Shown here: positions 60,368 through 64,000 of the stretch, in pieces
How the letters are laid out: every line of letters begins with the position of its first letter
Numbering within the stretch: the stretch's first letter is position 1
Origin: Nitratireductor aestuarii
Lineage (GTDB): Bacteria; Pseudomonadota; Alphaproteobacteria; Rhizobiales; Rhizobiaceae
Assembly: GCF_014641695.1 (NCBI RefSeq)
Contig: NZ_BMIF01000012.1
Coordinates: 1 to 64,000, forward strand
Direction of reading: 5' to 3'
DNA: 64,000 nt
The notes under the pieces: generated by a model
Told to the model about the DNA's origin: nothing
What the model saw: only the letters and a program-made list of their open reading frames with translations
Database searches by the model: none
Program-made: the position numbers and the translations under genes

Positions 60368-61543
60368 ATGGTGATCGAGCGAATTGAAATCTTCATCACC
60401 GAGCTGCCCACGCGCATCCAGCGCACGTTCTCGAGCGGCAGCTATGACACGGGTGCATCCAAGGATGCGCTGGGAAAACCCGTTCTCGTCAAACTGCATG
60501 CGGACGGGGTCACCGGTTACGGCCAGATCAGGGCCATCAGCCCCGGCCATTTCGTTGCAGATACCGTGCACAGCATGGTTGCCGCGATCCGGGACATCTA
60601 CGGTCCGCTTCTGAAAAACCGCAAGCTGGGCGACTTTGAAGGCGCACATCAGGCCTTCGACAGCAGGCTTGCCGGCAACCCTGCGGCCCGCGCCGTGCTG
60701 GACATTGCGTTGCATGATGCTTGGGGTAAGGCGCTCGGTGTGCCGGTTCATCAATTGCTGGGAGGATGCTGCCAGCCGCAACTGCCGATCGAATGGTCCG
60801 TCAGCTTTTCCGACGATGTCTCAGTCATGATCGAGGAAGCCAGGCGTGCCGTGGAGGAATATGGCATCAAGGTCCTCTGCTTGAAGGCCGCAGGTCCGCA
60901 AGGTTGGCGTCGCGACGTGCGCAATTTCGAGGCAGTGCGCAACGCTCTGGGCTTTGACGTTGTCATCGGTGTCGATCCAAATACGGGCTGGAGCTACAGC
61001 GACACCATCGCCTTCATGGAAGCGGTCCGGCCTCTGGATCTTGGCTATATCGAGCAGCCGACAGGTCGCAGGGACATCGCGACACTCGCGGCCATCCGCG
61101 ACAAGGCAGCCGGCGTTCCGGTGATGGCGGACGAGAGCCTGTTCACCATCGAGGATGCCTTCCAGCTCGCTCAGTGCCGCGCCGTCGACGTCTTCTGTAT
61201 CAAGCTCTACAAGGTCGGTGGCCTGACGCCGGCGCGTAAGATTTCAGCCATCGCAGAAGCCGCCGGCGTGAAGCTGAATAGTGGTGGACTTGCCGTCCAG
61301 TCGCAGCTGGAGGCCGCTGCCTCGGCCCATTTCTGCGCGTCCATTCCGGCAACCCGCATGTTCGGCGCGGCCGAATTTGCCTTTGCCCTTGGGGGGGCTG
61401 GAAGAGATCCGCTTGTCGGCGAACCCGCCATTGAGCTCGTGGACGGAATGGTCACCGTCCCCACCGGGCCGGGGCTGGGCGTCATCATCGACGAAGATGC
61501 CCTTGAGCGGCATACGATCCACCGGACCGAGATCCGGCTCTAG
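60368..61543 (+). CDS. Muconate lactonizing enzyme-type enolase-superfamily protein
   Basis: A 391-residue enolase-superfamily enzyme. The first catalytic Lys sits in KVLCLKAAGPQGWRRD, where the usual K-x-K has Cys in the first place (C-L-K). Metal ligands are in VVIGVDPNTGWSYSD, LGYIEQPTGRRDI and PVMADESLFTIED. The second Lys is in VFCIKLYKVGGLTPARK. This pattern matches the muconate-lactonizing/dipeptide-epimerase subgroup. ATG at 60368, with GGAGG six bases upstream. A LysR gene follows 60 bp past its end on the opposite strand, and a TcuA-like flavoprotein lies beyond. Its substrate may be a lactone or acid from this cluster. Confidence 0.9.
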   Translation: MVIERIEIFITELPTRIQRTFSSGSYDTGASKDALGKPVLVKLHADGVTGYGQIRAISPGHFVADTVHSMVAAIRDIYGPLLKNRKLGDFEGAHQAFDSRLAGNPAARAVLDIALHDAWGKALGVPVHQLLGGCCQPQLPIEWSVSFSDDVSVMIEEARRAVEEYGIKVLCLKAAGPQGWRRDVRNFEAVRNALGFDVVIGVDPNTGWSYSDTIAFMEAVRPLDLGYIEQPTGRRDIATLAAIRDKAAGVPVMADESLFTIEDAFQLAQCRAVDVFCIKLYKVGGLTPARKISAIAEAAGVKLNSGGLAVQSQLEAAASAHFCASIPATRMFGAAEFAFALGGAGRDPLVGEPAIELVDGMVTVPTGPGLGVIIDEDALERHTIHRTEIRL

Positions 61544-61602
61544 ATCATTGTTTTAACGCAATTGCGGACGGAAAACCGGTCCCCACTTTTCCTGGAATTG
61601 CT

Positions 61603-62547
61603 CTAATCACCAGCAACACTGTTGGCGCCATTGCGCAGGGCTTCGCGTACTGCCGATGGTGTCAGGTGGGGCGCAGTCAGCGCAATGAAGTCGAGCACGA
61701 AGGGGCGGACATAGCCGGTACGGCGCAGTGCGATCGTCGACACGCTGGTTGGGAAAAGGTGGCTTGCGTCGCGCGCCTGCAGACCTTTGTCATGCTCGGG
61801 ATCATAGGTGACGCTGGGCAGGATCGTCAGGCCCAGGCCCACGGATGCGTAGGTCTTGCAAACGTCGGCATCGATGCCGGTCATGACGATGCTTGGCTTC
61901 AGGCCAGCCGCGTCGAAGGCTGCCATCACGCGCCACCGTCCCGTGTACCTCGGATCGTAGGCAATCAACGGATGGCGCGCGATGTCTTCTAGCGTCATGG
62001 TGGAACGTTCAAAGATCGGGTGATCCGCCCTTCCCACGATGCATCGGGTGAGCTCGACGCATGGAAGCCTGAGCAGCCGGGGAAAGGGCCGGATCGTCTG
62101 CGGACCAAAGGCCAGATCCGCATCGCCATTCTCCACCATTTCGCAAACCTGCTCGGGATCACCCTGTTTGAGGATGAGCTGGACGGATGGGTATTGTCCG
62201 ACGAATTGCTTTATCACATCCGGCAGGACATAGCGGGCCTGCGTATGCGTCGTCGCAATGACCAGCTGGCCACGGTCCCGGGACCGGCTTTCCTCCTTCA
62301 GGTTCTGCAGTCCCTCCATCTCGGAGATGATGCGCTCTGCTATGCCCACGACCTCGTGGCCAAGCGAGGTCAGGCCGATGATGCGGTTGCGCGTGCGCTC
62401 AAAGATCTCGAAGCCGAGCTCTTCCTCCAAGAGCTTGATCTGCTTGCTGACACCAGGCTGCGAGGTGTTCAGCGCGGTGGCGGCCGCCGACAGGTGATTG
62501 TTGTGGCGGACGATCTCGACGATGTACTTCATCTGCAGGATGTTCAT
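61603..62547 (-). CDS. LysR-type regulator (CysB-like)
   Basis: The 314-residue protein has a LysR helix-turn-helix (KYIVEIVRHNNHLSAAATAL, then SQPGVSKQIKLLEEELGFEI, about 6-50) and the CysB-type effector domain: GQLVIATTHTQARYVLPDVI, with QGDPEQVCEMVENGDADLAF and AYDPRYTGRWRVMAAF. ATG at 62547 fits the family start; a longer frame to 62601 is unlikely. It faces the TcuA-like gene across 104 bp and probably controls it. TcuR-type regulators of tricarballylate genes are LysR proteins, which fits this pairing. Effector unknown. Confidence 0.9.
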   Translation of the reverse strand: MNILQMKYIVEIVRHNNHLSAAATALNTSQPGVSKQIKLLEEELGFEIFERTRNRIIGLTSLGHEVVGIAERIISEMEGLQNLKEESRSRDRGQLVIATTHTQARYVLPDVIKQFVGQYPSVQLILKQGDPEQVCEMVENGDADLAFGPQTIRPFPRLLRLPCVELTRCIVGRADHPIFERSTMTLEDIARHPLIAYDPRYTGRWRVMAAFDAAGLKPSIVMTGIDADVCKTYASVGLGLTILPSVTYDPEHDKGLQARDASHLFPTSVSTIALRRTGYVRPFVLDFIALTAPHLTPSAVREALRNGANSVAGD

Positions 62548-62651
62548 GCCGAGTATATCTCTCCGAGAATACCAGGATTTCATCTTATTCTTAGACTGCA
62601 TACTGCTTGTTGGCTACCGTGCTCTTAAGAAAAAGCCGGGAGCGAGCTGTT

Positions 62652-64000
62652 ATGGAGCCGCGGAACCTCAAATCAAACTATGATGTAGTCGTTGTGGGAG
62701 GCGGGAACGCTGCCCTGTGCGCGGCCATTTCCGCAGCCGACGAAGGTGCGCGGGTTGTCCTGCTCGAGCGCGCTTCTGAGAGCGAACGCGGTGGCAACAG
62801 CACGTTTACCGACGGCAAGTATCGCGCCGTTTACAATGGCGTCGAGGATGTGGTGGCGCTTGCTCCGGGTCTGACCGAAGACGAGATCGCCAACAGCGAC
62901 TTCGGAGAATATACCGAGGCGGACTTCTTCGATGACATGATGCGGGTGACCCAGTACCGCACCGACCCTGACCTCTGCGAAATCCTGGTGCGTAGCAGCA
63001 GGGATATCCTGTTCTGGCTGAAGAAGAACGGCGTCCGCTTCATGCCCAATTTCGGCCGTCAGGCCTACCGGGTGGACGGCCGCTTCAAGTTCTGGGGCGG
63101 CACGACCCTCGTGGTCGCAGACGGCGGTCCGGGGCTGGTCGATGCGCTTTACAGAACGGCTGAGGCCAAGGGTGTTCATATCCTCTATGAGGCCTGGGTG
63201 CGGGAGTTGATCCATGACGACGTCAGCGGCACCTCCGGCGTCGTCGTCAAGGTCAACGACGAGATGCGCAGGATCCACGCGGGAGCCGTCATCCTTGCCT
63301 GCGGCAGTTTCGAGGGCAATGCGGAGTGGCGCGCCCGCTATCTCGGGCCAGGCTGGGATCTCGCGAAGGTGCGCGGCAGTCGGTACAACACCGGCGATGG
63401 GCTGGCGATGGCGCTGAAGGCAGGGGCACAGCCCTATGGCCATTGGTCGGGCTGTCACGCCACGGCCTGGGAGCGTTACGCCGAAGATTTCGGCGACATG
63501 GCCGTAACGCCGCAATACCAGCGCCACAGCTATACTTTCGGTATCGTCGTCAACTCGGCCGGCCACCGCTTCATCGATGAAGGCGCGGATTTCCGCAATT
63601 ACACATACGCCAAATACGGGCAGGAAGTGCTTCGTCAGCCGGGCCAGGTGGCCTGGCAGATCTATGACGGCAAGGTGCTTCACCTGCTCACCGACGAATA
63701 TCGCACGCGGCGCGTTACCAAGGTGCGTGCCGACACCCTCGAAGATCTGATCGCACAGCTCGATGAGGTGGATGGCGCGCAGCTCGCCCGGACAATCTCC
63801 GAGTTCAACGCGGCCGTGCGTAAGGACGTCGCGTTTGATCCCAACACCAAGGATGGACGCAGCGCTAACGGCCTTCCAGTACCGCGCAGCAACTGGGCCA
63901 ATCCCATCGATACGCCGCCGTTCGAAGCCTATGCGGTGACCTGCGGCGTCACCTTCACCTTCGGCGGTGTTCGCATTTCGACCGAAGGCCAGGTCATCGA
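62652..64000 (+). CDS. TcuA-like FAD-dependent dehydrogenase (partial, runs off window)
   Basis: The open frame from ATG 62652 gives about 449 residues to the window edge. It opens YDVVVVGGGNAALCAAISAA (FAD Rossmann motif, about 10-29) and continues ARVVLLERASESERGGNSTF, the GGN(S/T) loop typical of TcuA and fumarate-reductase/succinate-dehydrogenase-type flavoproteins. Later blocks are GVRFMPNFGRQAYRVDGRFK, ILACGSFEGNAEWRARYLG and PFEAYAVTCGVTFTFGGVRI, a substrate-site GGV segment. TcuA oxidises tricarballylate to cis-aconitate in Salmonella. A carboxylate substrate would fit the tct genes and PrpD elsewhere in the window. The C-terminus and any TcuB partner are outside it. Confidence 0.88.
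   Translation, partial: MEPRNLKSNYDVVVVGGGNAALCAAISAADEGARVVLLERASESERGGNSTFTDGKYRAVYNGVEDVVALAPGLTEDEIANSDFGEYTEADFFDDMMRVTQYRTDPDLCEILVRSSRDILFWLKKNGVRFMPNFGRQAYRVDGRFKFWGGTTLVVADGGPGLVDALYRTAEAKGVHILYEAWVRELIHDDVSGTSGVVVKVNDEMRRIHAGAVILACGSFEGNAEWRARYLGPGWDLAKVRGSRYNTGDGLAMALKAGAQPYGHWSGCHATAWERYAEDFGDMAVTPQYQRHSYTFGIVVNSAGHRFIDEGADFRNYTYAKYGQEVLRQPGQVAWQIYDGKVLHLLTDEYRTRRVTKVRADTLEDLIAQLDEVDGAQLARTISEFNAAVRKDVAFDPNTKDGRSANGLPVPRSNWANPIDTPPFEAYAVTCGVTFTFGGVRISTEGQVI

Noticed and set aside
1-64000. CRISPR array, tRNA or rRNA gene
   Set aside because: No regularly spaced identical repeats, no tRNA cloverleaf and no rRNA sequence were noticed on reading, though a covariance search was not possible.

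Overview
The window reads as a catabolic and accessory region of an alphaproteobacterium, most probably of the order Hyphomicrobiales (Rhizobium, Mesorhizobium or Phyllobacterium relatives). This rests on the GC-rich coding style, the many solute-binding-protein transporters, the CspA plus DUF6481 pair, two TctA-type tricarboxylate permeases, and many MmgE/PrpD, CaiB, AtuA and IclR/GntR/LysR genes. I recognised no rRNA, tRNA or CRISPR array, so placement on chromosome, chromid or plasmid is open.

Region 1 (1-5.4 kb) looks lower in GC. It holds the 5' end of an IS630-type transposase, an XRE regulator divergent from a 90-residue protein, a protein with a transglutaminase-like Cys/His/Asp arrangement, another unknown protein, a remnant of a bile-acid:sodium symporter, and a cold-shock gene with a good promoter, long leader and terminator, followed by a DUF6481 gene. 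Region 2 (5-16 kb) is decayed. An aldehyde dehydrogenase tail abuts a beheaded, frameshifted ABC binding protein at a CTAG. Downstream are its ATPase and permease, an asparaginase and a polysaccharide-deacetylase-like hydrolase. Then come a TSUP permease, a beta-propeller protein, a regulator broken by a stop and a frameshift, a DUF899 protein, a TctA pseudogene and an arr (rifampin ADP-ribosyltransferase) gene.

Region 3 (16-23 kb) is a compact operon under a divergent LysR gene: hglS (DUF1338), a D-2-hydroxyglutarate-type FAD dehydrogenase, amaB and a class I aminotransferase. Together they could convert piperideine-6-carboxylate through 2-aminoadipate, 2-oxoadipate and D-2-hydroxyglutarate to 2-oxoglutarate, the lower part of lysine or pipecolate catabolism. 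Region 4 (23-31 kb) is a sugar-type ABC importer (binding protein, two permeases, divergent ATPase) with a GMC oxidoreductase, a GlcG-like protein, a GntR regulator and an enolase-superfamily enzyme.

Region 5 (31-38 kb) has a GST, a monooxygenase-like protein with an AraC regulator, a complete tripartite tricarboxylate transporter (TctB, TctA, TctC) interrupted by an alpha/beta hydrolase lacking the usual serine nucleophile, and an SMP-30 protein. Region 6 (38-47.5 kb, minus strand) is an acyl-CoA catabolic series: acyl-CoA dehydrogenase, AtuA, crotonase, CaiB/BaiF CoA-transferase, FMN 2-hydroxy-acid dehydrogenase, IclR regulator, PanE-like reductase and MmgE/PrpD.

Region 7 encodes a 1037-residue exported protein with a peptidoglycan-binding-like segment and eight tandem 14-residue repeats. 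Region 8 (51-60 kb, minus strand) is another catabolic operon: two near-identical peptide-type binding proteins with no transporter genes, a DUF6282 metallohydrolase, an FAH-family enzyme, a two-subunit CoA-transferase, an IclR regulator, and a Cys-less thiolase paired with a DUF35 OB-fold protein. Region 9 holds a second enolase-superfamily enzyme, a CysB-like LysR regulator and the start of a TcuA-like flavoprotein that runs off the window.

The strongest points for follow-up are the four-gene lysine-type pathway, the Cys-less thiolase/DUF35 pair, the repeat protein, the orphan tandem binding proteins and the small unknown cassette beside the XRE gene.
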